Positions 15,936-25,115 of a stretch of DNA of 64,000 nt are shown in pieces (within the stretch, counting starts at the first letter, position 1; each line of letters starts with the position of its first letter). A program made the position numbers and the translations under genes. Below the pieces are notes generated by a model. The model had not been told where the DNA came from, searched no databases, and saw nothing but the letters and a program-made list of their open reading frames with translations. The DNA is from Selenomonas sp963528755 (lineage in GTDB: Bacteria; Bacillota; Negativicutes; Selenomonadales; Selenomonadaceae), in assembly GCF_963528755.1 (NCBI RefSeq), contig NZ_CAURXA010000001.1, positions 124,001-188,000 on the forward strand. The letters run 5' to 3'.

Positions 15936-18900
15936 TTGTACTATAACCTGATTGCAAGCGCAGAAGAGAGCACGGTGCTTGCGCAGTATGTTCGCGAGGA
16001 GCGTGCGCCGTATGCGGCGTATCAGTCGGAGGCGGCGCTTGAGCGGGCTTTGATCGCTCTGCTGGAAGAGGAGGGCTATACGTATCTTCGGATTCACGAC
16101 GAGGCGGAGCTGATCGCGAATCTTCGGGAGCAGCTTTCGGCGCTCAACGAGTATGCGTTCAGCGATGCGGAGTGGGAGCGGTTCTTCAAGGCGTCGATCG
16201 CGCCTGCGGGCGACGGCATTGCAGAGAAGACGCGGCGCATTCAGACGGATTACATTCAGAATCTTCGGCGCGATGACGGAACGACGAAGAACATCAAGCT
16301 GATCGACAAGGAGAACATTTACAACAATCGTTTGCAGGTCATCAACCAATATGCGGTGAAGGGCGGCGCGGACGCTCAAGCAGAGACGGCGGCGGCTCAT
16401 GCGAACCGCTACGATGTGACAATTCTCGTCAACGGCTTGCCGCTCGTGCATTTGGAGCTGAAGCGGCGCGGCGTGGAGATTCGGCAGGCGTTCAACCAGA
16501 TCAACCGCTACCAGCGCGACAGCTTCTGGGCGGGTGCGGGGCTGTATGAGTATGTGCAGGTGTTCATCATTTCGAACGGGACGAATACGAAGTATTATTC
16601 CAATACGACGCGTGCAAGTCATATCCGCGAGATGGATGCGGCGGGGCGCAGGGCGAGCAGGAAGACGAGCAACAGCTTTGAGTTCACGTCGTTTTGGGCG
16701 GATGCGAGCAATCGCCTCATCACGGATCTCATGGATTTCGGACGTACGTTCCTCGCGAAGCATACCCTGCTCGCCGTCTTGACGCGCTATTCGATCTTTA
16801 CGACGGAAGAGGTGCTGATGCTCATGCGTCCGTACCAGATTGCGGCGACGGAGCGCATTTTGTCGCGCATCAAGATCGCGTCGAATTACAAGACTTGGGG
16901 CAAGATCGAGGGCGGCGGCTATATCTGGCACACGACGGGTTCGGGCAAGACGCTGACTTCGTTCAAGACGGCGCAGCTTGCCGCAGGGCTTTCGGATATC
17001 GACAAGGTGCTCTTCGTGGTCGACCGCAAGGATCTTGACTATCAGACGATGAAGGAGTACGACCGCTTTGAAAAGGGCGCGGCGAACGGCAATACGTCGA
17101 CGCGCGTGCTCGCGGGGCAGCTCGCGCATGACGCGGCGCGAATCGTCGTCACGACGATTCAGAAGCTCGCCATGTTCATCAAGCAGAACAAGACGCACGC
17201 GATTTACGGCAAGCATGTCGTGCTGATTTTCGATGAGTGCCATCGTTCACAGTTCGGCGACATGCACACGGTGATTGCGAAGGCGTTCAAGAAGTATCAT
17301 ATCTTCGGCTTTACGGGAACGCCGATCTTCGCGCCGAATGCGTCGGGCGCGGGCAAGCCTTCGGCGCGGACGACGCCGCAGCTTTTCGGCGACAAGCTCC
17401 ATACCTATACGATTGTGAACGCCATCAACGACGGCAATGTACTGCCGTTTCGCATTGACTACATCAACACGATGAAGAGCAAGGCGGAGATCGAGGACAA
17501 GGAAGTGCGTGCCATCGACCGCGAGAAGGCGCTCGCCGCGCCCGAGCGCATCCGTGTCGTGACGGAATATATCCTCGCGCATTTCGATCAGAAGACGATG
17601 CGCGGCAAGGCGTATTCGCTCAAGGGACAGCGCGTGCTGGGGTTCAATTCGATGTTCGCGGTCGTGTCGATTCCTGTCTGCATGAAGTATTACGAGGAGT
17701 TCAAGCGTCAGCTTGCAGCGGCGGGGCGCGACCTTGCGGTTGCGACGATTTTCAGCTATGCGGCGAACGAGGACGATCCCGAGGACGCTTTGCCCGATGA
17801 GGATTTTGATACGGCGGGGCTTGACCGCACGAGCCGCGACTTTCTTTCGGACGCGATTGCGGACTATAATGCGCGTTTTTCTACGAATTTTTCGACGGAC
17901 AGGGATTCCTTCCAGAATTATTACAAGGATCTTTCTCAGCGCATGAAGAAGCGCGAGATCGATTTGCTCATCGTCGTCAATATGTTCCTCACCGGCTTTG
18001 ACGCGACGACGCTCAACACGCTTTGGGTGGACAAGAACCTCAAGTACCATGGGCTGATTCAGGCGTTTTCACGCACGAACCGCATTTTGAATTCGGTCAA
18101 GACGTTTGGCAATATCGTTGCTTTTCGCAATCTGGCGAAAGCGACGGACGATGCAATCTCGCTTTTCGGTGATGAGAATGCCGAGAGCGTCGTGCTACTG
18201 CGCGGTTTTCGTGACTACTACGACGGCTATGACGATGCGAGCGGTCGTCACCACAAGGGCTATGCGGAGCTTATCCTGGAGCTGCGCGAGAAGTTCGCTG
18301 TCGGTGAGCCGATCTTGGGCGAGCAGGCGCAGAAGGATTTCGTGCGCATCTTCGGCAACATTCTGCGCCTCAGGAACATTCTCACGGCGTTTGATGATTT
18401 TGAGGAAAATGATCCTCTCCTGCCGCCGCGCGATTTGCAAGATTACCAGAGCATGTACTTGGACATTCATCGCGAGATGATGGGTGCAGGAAATGCGGAG
18501 AAGGAGAACATCAACGACGATGTCGTGTTCGAGCTGGAATTGATCCGGCAGGTGGACATCAATATCGACTACATTCTTCTGCTCGTGGAGAAGTATCATG
18601 CATCGAACGGCCTCGATCAGAGCATCATCGGCGCGATCGACCGCGCGGTCGGCGCAAGTCCCGAGCTTCGGAGCAAGAAGGAGCTGATTGACGGCTTCAT
18701 CAAGACGGTCAACACGAGTACGAAGGTGATGGAGGACTGGCGCACCTATGTCGATGCGGAGAAGGAAAAGGCGCTTGAGAAAATCGTGCAGGAGGAGAAG
18801 CTGAAGCCCGAGGAGACGGAGAAGTTCGTCCGAAGTGCGCTGCGCGACGGCAGGTTCAAGACGACGGGCACGGCGATCGACACGATTCTGCCGCCCGTGC

Positions 18901-18995
18901 GCCGCTTCGGCGGCGCTCGCGCCGAGAAGAAGGCGGGCGTCATCGAAAAGCTCAAGGCGTTTTTCGCGACGTTTATGGGGCTGGTGGAGGAGTGA
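15936..18995 (+). CDS. hsdR: Type I restriction enzyme HsdR subunit
   Basis: The motor-nuclease subunit, 1019 residues and apparently complete. A PD-(D/E)xK nuclease domain has D in DVTILVNGLPLVHLELKRRG with the ELK near 174-176. The translocase has Walker A WHTTGSGKT near 331-339, DECH in FDECHRSQFGD near 433, and FTGTP near 459. A helical C-terminus ends the protein and would contact M2S. I chose TTG 15936, with GAGGAGG seven bases upstream; an earlier TTG at 15906 overlaps higA. Restriction and translocation need an intact M2S complex, and both hsdM and hsdS here are fragments, so it is probably an orphan unless M and S are supplied elsewhere. Confidence 0.92.
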   Translation: MYYNLIASAEESTVLAQYVREERAPYAAYQSEAALERALIALLEEEGYTYLRIHDEAELIANLREQLSALNEYAFSDAEWERFFKASIAPAGDGIAEKTRRIQTDYIQNLRRDDGTTKNIKLIDKENIYNNRLQVINQYAVKGGADAQAETAAAHANRYDVTILVNGLPLVHLELKRRGVEIRQAFNQINRYQRDSFWAGAGLYEYVQVFIISNGTNTKYYSNTTRASHIREMDAAGRRASRKTSNSFEFTSFWADASNRLITDLMDFGRTFLAKHTLLAVLTRYSIFTTEEVLMLMRPYQIAATERILSRIKIASNYKTWGKIEGGGYIWHTTGSGKTLTSFKTAQLAAGLSDIDKVLFVVDRKDLDYQTMKEYDRFEKGAANGNTSTRVLAGQLAHDAARIVVTTIQKLAMFIKQNKTHAIYGKHVVLIFDECHRSQFGDMHTVIAKAFKKYHIFGFTGTPIFAPNASGAGKPSARTTPQLFGDKLHTYTIVNAINDGNVLPFRIDYINTMKSKAEIEDKEVRAIDREKALAAPERIRVVTEYILAHFDQKTMRGKAYSLKGQRVLGFNSMFAVVSIPVCMKYYEEFKRQLAAAGRDLAVATIFSYAANEDDPEDALPDEDFDTAGLDRTSRDFLSDAIADYNARFSTNFSTDRDSFQNYYKDLSQRMKKREIDLLIVVNMFLTGFDATTLNTLWVDKNLKYHGLIQAFSRTNRILNSVKTFGNIVAFRNLAKATDDAISLFGDENAESVVLLRGFRDYYDGYDDASGRHHKGYAELILELREKFAVGEPILGEQAQKDFVRIFGNILRLRNILTAFDDFEENDPLLPPRDLQDYQSMYLDIHREMMGAGNAEKENINDDVVFELELIRQVDINIDYILLLVEKYHASNGLDQSIIGAIDRAVGASPELRSKKELIDGFIKTVNTSTKVMEDWRTYVDAEKEKALEKIVQEEKLKPEETEKFVRSALRDGRFKTTGTAIDTILPPVRRFGGARAEKKAGVIEKLKAFFATFMGLVEE

Positions 18996-19008
18996 GGGAA
19001 TCGCCTGC

Positions 19009-19062
19009 AAAAAACAGATGCGGTCTGTATTGAAACTATACAGACCGCATCTGTTTTTTATT
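19009..19062. terminator. Strong bidirectional terminator after hsdR
   Basis: A perfect 22-base stem (19009-19030 with 19038-19059) around a 7-base loop, with A and T runs at the ends. It separates hsdR from the convergent minus-strand DUF3298 gene and its tail. Confidence 0.9.
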
Positions 19063-19073
19063 TTTGCACTGCA

Positions 19074-19307
19074 CTAGAACAGATCCTCCATCAGGCGGAT
19101 TTCGTAGATTGTGTCGTCTTCATGGGTGTAGAAGATGAGGGAGGAGTCGGATCTTTCATAGCTATAGGCATAGTCGGGTTCGCCGCTGTTGCCTTCAAGT
19201 CCCTCGGGCAGATAGCTGAAGGCGCGCTCGATATCGGCGGTGGTGCTGCCGACATGCAGACCTTGCGGCGTCTCGATGTCGTTGGTGACGGCAGAGGGCG
19301 TCTGTTG
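19074..19307 (-). other. In-frame 77-codon extension after the DUF3298 gene stop
   Basis: Directly after the TGA at 19308-19310 the same minus-strand frame stays open for 77 codons to TAG at 19074-19076. The tail reads as real protein: TPQGLHVGSTTADIERAFSY, then a Gly/Pro stretch, and SSLIFYTHEDDTIYEIRLMED. The T-x-x-G-L-x-V-G-S-T pattern resembles small domains often found at the ends of secreted Firmicutes proteins. No start codon with a ribosome site is visible. It is either the severed C-terminus of a longer gene or a readthrough extension. The stop is followed by C (TGA-C), a context that can be leaky. Confidence 0.55.
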
Positions 19308-20180
19308 TCACTTCAACGGATAAGCCTCGGTGAAAAGCTCGGGGGCGTCCGCGCGCTCGATGGTCAGCGTGAAGTCGCCGGAGGCGTAGGGGGCGAGAGC
19401 GTAGGGCGGGTAGAGGAAGACGAGTTCGCCGCGCGTACCCATGTACCAGGAGAAGGTATCAAATCCTTTTTCCGGCCTGTGGAATCGTTTGAGCTGCTCT
19501 TCAATGTCGTAGGCGAAGAGATCCTCCTCGCGTCTAGGGTATTGGGTGCGGAAGGCGGCGGCGAGCGCTCGGAGCAAAGCTTCGCGGCTTGTGACGATGG
19601 AGGCGAGGGGGACCTCTTTTCCTGTCTTTGCGTCGAAGGTCGTGCCGCCTTCGCCGTGCATCGGGTGTATGCCGCCGGTGTAGGAGATGCCGAAGCTGCG
19701 GAAGCTGATCATTTGTTTGTCGACGCGTCCCCACTTCGTGATGACAGAGTAGTCGAAGTAGGCGATGTCTTCGAGGAAGCCGCCTTGGCGGTCGCCGTTC
19801 TTGCATTCATAGGCGAAATCGAAGCCCTTTTTTGCAGCTTGCGCCTCGTGCTTGTTCCAGGCGTCGAGGGCGCGAGAGAGCGTTTCGCGCTCTTCGCCTT
19901 TGACGTGAAGTACAGGATGACTGCTGTAGGTCACGCATTTGCCGTTGGCATTCAAGGCCTCGATGCGATGGTCTTCGACGAGGAGCCACGGCACGGGAGC
20001 TTTGACGGAGCGTTCCTCGTCTTTGTCGGCGGAAGTCTTTGCCGGACGCGTGTACTCTTTGATTGTATCTTGCTGCGCTGCCGCATGGGCGGTGGATGCA
20101 AGGGGCAAGGTGTCTGAGACAGGCGCAAAAGGAGCGAGCAAGAGGACGGTTGCGAGGGAGAGTGCGTGGATTTTTTTCAT
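19308..20180 (-). CDS. Secreted DUF3298/RsiV-like protein
   Basis: A 290-residue protein with a clear signal peptide (MKKIHALSLATVLLLAPFAP, cleavage probably after the AHA near residue 34). The mature part matches the RsiV/DUF3298 type: a DUF4163-like N-terminal half (LHVKGEERETLSRALDAWNK) and the DUF3298 half with YTGGIHPMHGEGGTTFDAKTG and ELVFLYPPYALAPYASGDF. Such domains bind lysozyme in Bacillus RsiV, but no sigma factor or membrane anchor is seen here, so the role is unknown. The gene stops with TGA and is followed in frame by a 77-codon tail (separate entry). Confidence 0.75.
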   Translation of the reverse strand: MKKIHALSLATVLLLAPFAPVSDTLPLASTAHAAAQQDTIKEYTRPAKTSADKDEERSVKAPVPWLLVEDHRIEALNANGKCVTYSSHPVLHVKGEERETLSRALDAWNKHEAQAAKKGFDFAYECKNGDRQGGFLEDIAYFDYSVITKWGRVDKQMISFRSFGISYTGGIHPMHGEGGTTFDAKTGKEVPLASIVTSREALLRALAAAFRTQYPRREEDLFAYDIEEQLKRFHRPEKGFDTFSWYMGTRGELVFLYPPYALAPYASGDFTLTIERADAPELFTEAYPLK

Positions 20181-20286
20181 GGGATGAACCTCCTTTTTGA
20201 TGGCTCTGCAATATATTTTACTTTTTTCGTGTGCAAAATCGTATGTGAAGTTGCAGCAAGACTTCGTTTAGGCTGCTGTTTATCGG

Positions 20287-20315
20287 TTGACAAGCCATCG
20301 GGAATGTGTTAGTCT
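20287..20315 (+). promoter_or_regulatory. Promoter of the MFS gene
   Basis: TTGACA at 20287-20292, a 17-base spacer and TAGTCT at 20310-20315. The -10 box is poor. It is divergent from the DUF3298 gene. Confidence 0.4.
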
Positions 20316-20338
20316 CCCCTAGAACAAGGGGGTTGAAT

Positions 20339-21496
20339 ATGCAAAACAACAGTTTGCCCGTTGATCGCTCGCGCAGTTTGCTGCATCGCGCCAATCAGGC
20401 TTTTTTCTTTGTCGGCGGCTTCGGCGTGGCATCTTGGGCGCCTCTCGTGCCGCTTTTGAAGGCGCGGCTCGGCGTCGCTGAGGATGTGCTTGGACTCTTG
20501 CTTCTTTGCATCGGCGTCGGCTCACTGGTGACGATGCCTTTTGCAGGAGTATTGGCCGGGCATTTCGGCTGCCGCCGCGTGATCGCTGTCGATTCGCTCG
20601 TCTTTGCGGCGCTTCTTGTGGCTCTTGTCAGGGTGGACAATATCGTTCTTGCTGTGCCGACGCTTCTTTTGTTCGGCTCTTCCATGGGAATTATCGATGT
20701 CACGATCAATATCCATGCCGTGCGCGTAGAGCAGCTTTTGAAGAGACGCGTGATGAGCGGCATGCACGCGCTTTGGAGCGTGGGCGGTTTCATGGGGGCG
20801 GGACTTTTCGGCGTTTGGATGGCGCTCGGATTCACCCCCTTGGGCGCGACGGCGTGTTCGGCGGGCATCATCGTGCTCTTGGTGCTCGCATTCGCGCGAT
20901 TTTTGCTCGCGGGCAGGAGTGCACCCGAGGGCAGAGCGCTCGCCGTGCCGCACGGCATCGTCGCCTTTGTCGCGGCGGTCGCCGGTATATCCTTCCTCGT
21001 CGAGGGCGCTGTCATGGACTGGTCGGGCGTGTTTCTCACGGAGGTGCGCGCGATGGACATGTCTCTTGCGGGCACGGGCTTCGCTGTCTTTTCTGCGGCG
21101 ATGCTCCTCATGCGGCTCTTGGGTGATGCGACTGTCAATCGCCTGGGTGCGCGCCGCGTCGTATTCTTCGGTTCGGTCATTGCCATCGCGGGTTTCTTGC
21201 TCGTGATTGTTTCGTCTTCCGCGTGGCTCATCTTCCCTGGTTTCTTCGCGATCGGGTTCGGCTGCGCGAACATCGTGCCGATTTTCTTCTCATTGATGGG
21301 AAAGCAGCAGGATATGACGATCAATGCGGCGGTCGCGGCGGTGTCGACGTGCGGTTACCTCGGCGTGCTCATGGGGCCTGCCGCCATCGGTTTCATCGCA
21401 CACAGCACGAGCCTTTTGGCGTCGTTCGCACTATTGGCTGTGCTGCTCTTCGTACAGCTTCTCATTGGGCTGCATGTGTTCCGTAAGGTGGCGTGA
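20339..21496 (+). CDS. Major facilitator superfamily transporter
   Basis: A 385-residue protein with about 12 hydrophobic segments. The N-terminal half has FFVGGFGVASWAPLVPLLKA and the MFS loop motif around AGHFGCRRVI between helices 2 and 3. MHALWSVGGFMGAGLFGVWM in helix 5 resembles the YbjJ/fucose-permease-like group. ATG 20339 follows AGGGGG; an in-frame ATG at 20306 lies in the promoter. It stands alone between terminators. The substrate is not predictable. Confidence 0.85.
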   Translation: MQNNSLPVDRSRSLLHRANQAFFFVGGFGVASWAPLVPLLKARLGVAEDVLGLLLLCIGVGSLVTMPFAGVLAGHFGCRRVIAVDSLVFAALLVALVRVDNIVLAVPTLLLFGSSMGIIDVTINIHAVRVEQLLKRRVMSGMHALWSVGGFMGAGLFGVWMALGFTPLGATACSAGIIVLLVLAFARFLLAGRSAPEGRALAVPHGIVAFVAAVAGISFLVEGAVMDWSGVFLTEVRAMDMSLAGTGFAVFSAAMLLMRLLGDATVNRLGARRVVFFGSVIAIAGFLLVIVSSSAWLIFPGFFAIGFGCANIVPIFFSLMGKQQDMTINAAVAAVSTCGYLGVLMGPAAIGFIAHSTSLLASFALLAVLLFVQLLIGLHVFRKVA

Positions 21497-21522
21497 GAAA
21501 AATTTCATCGGCGTGCGCTTCC

Positions 21523-21567
21523 AAAGGCGGCGCAAGGGCAGCAGCAAAAACTCTTGCGCCGCCTTTT
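21523..21567. terminator. Bidirectional terminator between MFS gene and recQ
   Basis: Fifteen-base GC-rich arms (21523-21536 and 21553-21567) with A and T runs, between convergent genes. Confidence 0.88.
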
Positions 21568-21570
21568 CGC

Positions 21571-23352
21571 TTATGGGCGATGCTCTTTGATGCACGCGAG
21601 AAAAGCCTCGCCGTAGCGCGCGCATTTTCTTTCGCCGACGCCCTTGACGTGCAGGAAGTCGTCGAGCGTTTCGGGCAGTACTTGGCACATGTCGCGCAGT
21701 GTTGCATCGGAGAAGATGACGTAGGGCGGCACGCGGTCGCGTGCGGCTAGCTTTTTTCTGAGTGCGCGGAGGTAGTCGAAGAGTGAGATGTCTACGGGCT
21801 TTTCCTTCTGTTTTCGGGGGAAGTTTTGGAAGACTTGCTCCTTGCCGCGCAGCACAGCGTAGGCGGGTTCTGCGAGCTGCAGCACGGGGTATTCGCTCTC
21901 GGTGAGCGAGAGATACCCCGTGGCGATGAAGCGTTGAATCGAGCGCTTGATCTCGGCGAGCGTCTGCTCCTGCATGATGCCGTAGGTCGACAGTTCGTCG
22001 AGGTGCAGCGTGCGCACGCGCTGCTCGGCGGAGCCTTTGAGCACCTGCGCTGTCAGCGTCATGCCGTAGCGTCCTCTCATGCGGTAGACGCACGAAAAGA
22101 TTTTCTGCGCATCAAGCGTCACGTCTCGTCGCTCGAAGTCGCCCTTGCAGCTGCTGCAGCGCTCGCACGAGACGGCGGGGCTTTCCTCGCCGAAGTAGCG
22201 CAGGATGAAGGAGCGCAGGCATTCGGGCGTGTGGCAGTAGTCGGACATCTTCTGCAGGCAGCCGAGTTCGTGCGCCTTACGCGCGGCATCCTCGGTCGAG
22301 ATGTCGATCAGGTATTTCTGCGTCATGACGTCCTGCGGCGAGAAGAGCAGGATGCATTCGCCCGGTTCGCCGTCGCGTCCCGCGCGTCCCGCCTCCTGAT
22401 AGTACGACTCGATGTTTTTCGGCATGTTGTAGTGGATGACGAATCGCACGTTCGACTTGTCGATGCCCATGCCGAAGGCATTTGTCGCGACGATCGCCTG
22501 CACGTTGTCGTAGAGAAAGTCGTCCTGCGCCTTTGAACGCTCTTCGTCGCTGAGTCCCGCATGGTAGGGACTGACGGCGAATTTTTTTTGCTGCAGAAAG
22601 CGGCTCAGGGCGTCCGTCTCCTTGCGCGTCGCACAGTAGATGATGCCGGCTTCTTCGCGATGCGTGCGCAGGTAGTTCGCAATGAAGTCCCTGCGGTCGA
22701 CGCCTGTGAGGACGCCGAAGAAGAGGTTTGGTCGGTCGAAGCCTGCGACGTGCACGGCGGGGCGGTGAAGCGCGAGGAGTGAGATGATGTCGTCTTTGAC
22801 GCGCGGCGTCGCCGTCGCCGTGAAGGCGCCGATCAAAGGACGCTTCGGCAGACGTTCGATGAAGGGCGCGATGGCGCGATAGCTTGGGCGAAAGTCGTGC
22901 CCCCACTGAGACAGGCAGTGCGCCTCGTCGATGGCGATGAAGGAAACGGTCTGCTCTTGCAGCAGGGATTGGAAGAAGTCGGTTTCGAGCCGCTCGGGCG
23001 CGACATAGACGATCTTGTACGCGCCTTGTGCGATGGCACTGAGCCTTGTGCGAGCCTCCGCCTGCCCAAGCGAGCTGTTGATGAATGTCGCGGGCGCACC
23101 GGCCTCCGTAAGCGCGTCGACCTGATCTTTCATCAGCGAGATCAAAGGCGAGATGACGAGCGTGATGCCCGGGAGCAGCAGCGCGGGCACTTGGAAGCAG
23201 ATGGATTTTCCCGCGCCCGTGGGCATGATGGCGACGGTCTCGCGGCCTTCGAGCAGGCTCTTGACGACGGTCTCCTGTGCAGAGCGGAAGCTCTTGTAGC
23301 CGAAGGTCTGCTGCAGGATCTGCAGCGCACGGGCGAAGTTTTGCTCAGGCAT
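21571..23352 (-). CDS. recQ: ATP-dependent DNA helicase RecQ
   Basis: A 593-residue 3'-5' helicase for recombination and fork repair. Domains in order: helicase core with MPTGAGKS (near residue 43), DEAH in IDEAHCLSQWGHDFRPSY and GAFTATATPRV; second RecA domain with YHAGLSDEERS and QEAGRAGRDGEPG; zinc-binding region (CHTPEC and CERCSSC); winged helix; and a C-terminal HRDC domain ending at EHRP. Length and motif set match classic RecQ. The ATG at 23352 gives MPEQNFARAL. No operon partners. Confidence 0.95.
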   Translation of the reverse strand: MPEQNFARALQILQQTFGYKSFRSAQETVVKSLLEGRETVAIMPTGAGKSICFQVPALLLPGITLVISPLISLMKDQVDALTEAGAPATFINSSLGQAEARTRLSAIAQGAYKIVYVAPERLETDFFQSLLQEQTVSFIAIDEAHCLSQWGHDFRPSYRAIAPFIERLPKRPLIGAFTATATPRVKDDIISLLALHRPAVHVAGFDRPNLFFGVLTGVDRRDFIANYLRTHREEAGIIYCATRKETDALSRFLQQKKFAVSPYHAGLSDEERSKAQDDFLYDNVQAIVATNAFGMGIDKSNVRFVIHYNMPKNIESYYQEAGRAGRDGEPGECILLFSPQDVMTQKYLIDISTEDAARKAHELGCLQKMSDYCHTPECLRSFILRYFGEESPAVSCERCSSCKGDFERRDVTLDAQKIFSCVYRMRGRYGMTLTAQVLKGSAEQRVRTLHLDELSTYGIMQEQTLAEIKRSIQRFIATGYLSLTESEYPVLQLAEPAYAVLRGKEQVFQNFPRKQKEKPVDISLFDYLRALRKKLAARDRVPPYVIFSDATLRDMCQVLPETLDDFLHVKGVGERKCARYGEAFLACIKEHRP

Positions 23353-23434
23353 GGATGGACTTCCTTTCCTTATTTTTTATTCTACACCTTTCGCGAAAAA
23401 TCGTTAAATCCCTCTAAAGCTCAGCGATTTCTTA

Positions 23435-23463
23435 TTGTTAGACGAGGGAACGGGCAGTATAAT
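23435..23463 (+). promoter_or_regulatory. Promoter of the TolC-MacAB operon
   Basis: TTGTTA at 23435-23440, a 17-base spacer and a perfect TATAAT at 23458-23463. It lies 45 bases before the first start codon and is divergent from recQ. Confidence 0.65.
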
Positions 23464-23507
23464 AAGCAACATAAGTGGAAATATATCCCTTGGGGAGGAG
23501 AGAGACG

Positions 23508-25115
23508 ATGAAGAAATGGCGCAGGAAGCCTTGGTCGCTTTTGTTGGCGGGAGCTTTCCTTTACAGCATGTCATCCGTGGGAGCGGCAGCTGACCTTTCG
23601 CTTGCGGGAGCGGTCGAGCTTGCGCTTTCGCAGAATGCGGATCTGAAGATCACGAAGCAGGCGGAGGAGTCGGCGCTTGCTTCACTCGGCGAGGCGAAGA
23701 GCGAAAAAGGCTTCTCCGTCAGCGCTTCGGGCGGCTATTCCGTAGGCAGAAATTGGAATGATCGCGGCAACACGACGTCGTCGGGACTTAATGCATCTGT
23801 CAAGGGCGGCATCAATATCTGGGACGGCGGCAAGGCGAGCGGCGGTATCGACAGCGCCAAGATCGCCATCTTGACGGCGCGCCTCAAGACGGCACGCGCC
23901 GAGGAAAAGCTGCGTCTTTCTGTCATTGAGGCGTATTACAACGCGCTACAGGCGAAGAAGACCGTCGGTGTGAACAAGGCGTCCGTCGACAATTACCAGG
24001 CGCATTTGACGAACGTCGAACAGCTTTTCTCGGCGGGCAGCAAGGCGCGCATGGACGTGCTGCGTGCCTCCGTGGAGCTTTCCGATGCACGCCAGACGCT
24101 CATCAAGTCGGAGAACGACTATGAAATCAGTCTGGCGAAGCTTAGGAATCTTGTGAACATGGACAGGGATGAGCCGCTTCGCCTCACCGACGATGCCGTA
24201 TACAGCCCGTTCGCCTCTGCGCTTTCCGACTGCCTCGCCTTCGGTGTCGAGAACCGTAAGGAGCTTTGGATTGACAATTACGATGTTGTACGCAAGGAGC
24301 TTGACATCGAGGTGGTCAAGGCCGGCTATACGCCGCAGGTCGACTTCTCACTGAGCGCGTCGGCGAACAAGGACTTTGAGCCTGCGTCGGCCAGCAGCCG
24401 CGGCGTGACGGCAGGCATCAATATGAATTGGAACATCTTTGACGGCGACAGGAAGAAGGCGCGCATCGAGGCGGCGGAAGCGGCGCTCGATGCGGCGCGG
24501 CTGCAGCTGGAAAAAGACAGGAACGATGTGGATTACGACATCCGCGCGGCGTACTTCTCGATGAAGGAGGCGGAAAACCGGCTGAACTCGACGCAGGACG
24601 CCGTAGACAAGGCGAAGGAGGACTACTTCATCGCACGCGAGAAGTACCGCGCGGGTGAAGGCATCATGCTCGATGTCATCGACGCGCAGCTCGCGCTCTC
24701 GAAGGCGGAGACGAACCACATCAGTGCACAGTACGACTTTGCACGCGGCAAAGCGCAGGTGGAAAACGCCATGGGGCAGAGCCTCACGGAGAGCGAGCAG
24801 CGTGCGGCAGACGCCATGGATGCCGTGCCGCTGGCGAGAGGAGAGATCAGCCGCAGGGATGCGGTGCGTGCTTACGAAGAGAATGAGAAGGCGATGAAGG
24901 AGCGTCAGGACAAGACGGTCATTCCCTTCCGCGCGTCTGAGGTGGATGCGGCGAAGCAGCCCGCCGTGCAGAAGGAAAGAGTGGCAGGCGCGAAGGATTC
25001 GAATACAATGAATACAGCGAATGCGGCAAGTGCGGCAAATGCGACGCATGCAGCTGATCCAGACAGTGCAGCGAATGCGGCGGCAGCGGCAGCTGGAAAT
25101 GGAGGACGGGCATGA
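23508..25115 (+). CDS. TolC-family outer-membrane efflux channel
   Basis: The outer-membrane and periplasmic tunnel of a tripartite exporter. A signal peptide (MKKWRRKPWSLLLAGAFLYS, with AAA near residue 28) precedes two homologous OEP halves (LSLAGAVELALSQNADLKIT; later GYTPQVDFSLSASANKDFE and YRAGEGIMLDVIDAQLALSK). The last 60 residues are a polar, Ala/Asn-rich tail not typical of TolC. ATG 23508 has GGGGAGGAGAG upstream. ATGA overlap couples it to macA, so the whole pump is encoded in one operon: channel, adaptor, ATPase, permease. Confidence 0.88.
   Translation: MKKWRRKPWSLLLAGAFLYSMSSVGAAADLSLAGAVELALSQNADLKITKQAEESALASLGEAKSEKGFSVSASGGYSVGRNWNDRGNTTSSGLNASVKGGINIWDGGKASGGIDSAKIAILTARLKTARAEEKLRLSVIEAYYNALQAKKTVGVNKASVDNYQAHLTNVEQLFSAGSKARMDVLRASVELSDARQTLIKSENDYEISLAKLRNLVNMDRDEPLRLTDDAVYSPFASALSDCLAFGVENRKELWIDNYDVVRKELDIEVVKAGYTPQVDFSLSASANKDFEPASASSRGVTAGINMNWNIFDGDRKKARIEAAEAALDAARLQLEKDRNDVDYDIRAAYFSMKEAENRLNSTQDAVDKAKEDYFIAREKYRAGEGIMLDVIDAQLALSKAETNHISAQYDFARGKAQVENAMGQSLTESEQRAADAMDAVPLARGEISRRDAVRAYEENEKAMKERQDKTVIPFRASEVDAAKQPAVQKERVAGAKDSNTMNTANAASAANATHAADPDSAANAAAAAAGNGGRA

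Noticed and set aside
19308..19310. Selenocysteine at the in-frame TGA
   Set aside because: I see no SECIS-like hairpin just after the TGA and no redox motif around it; readthrough or nonsense mutation is simpler.
19122..20117. Plus-strand open frame of 331 codons
   Set aside because: It is opposite the DUF3298 gene, which has a signal peptide and family motifs; the plus-strand product has none.
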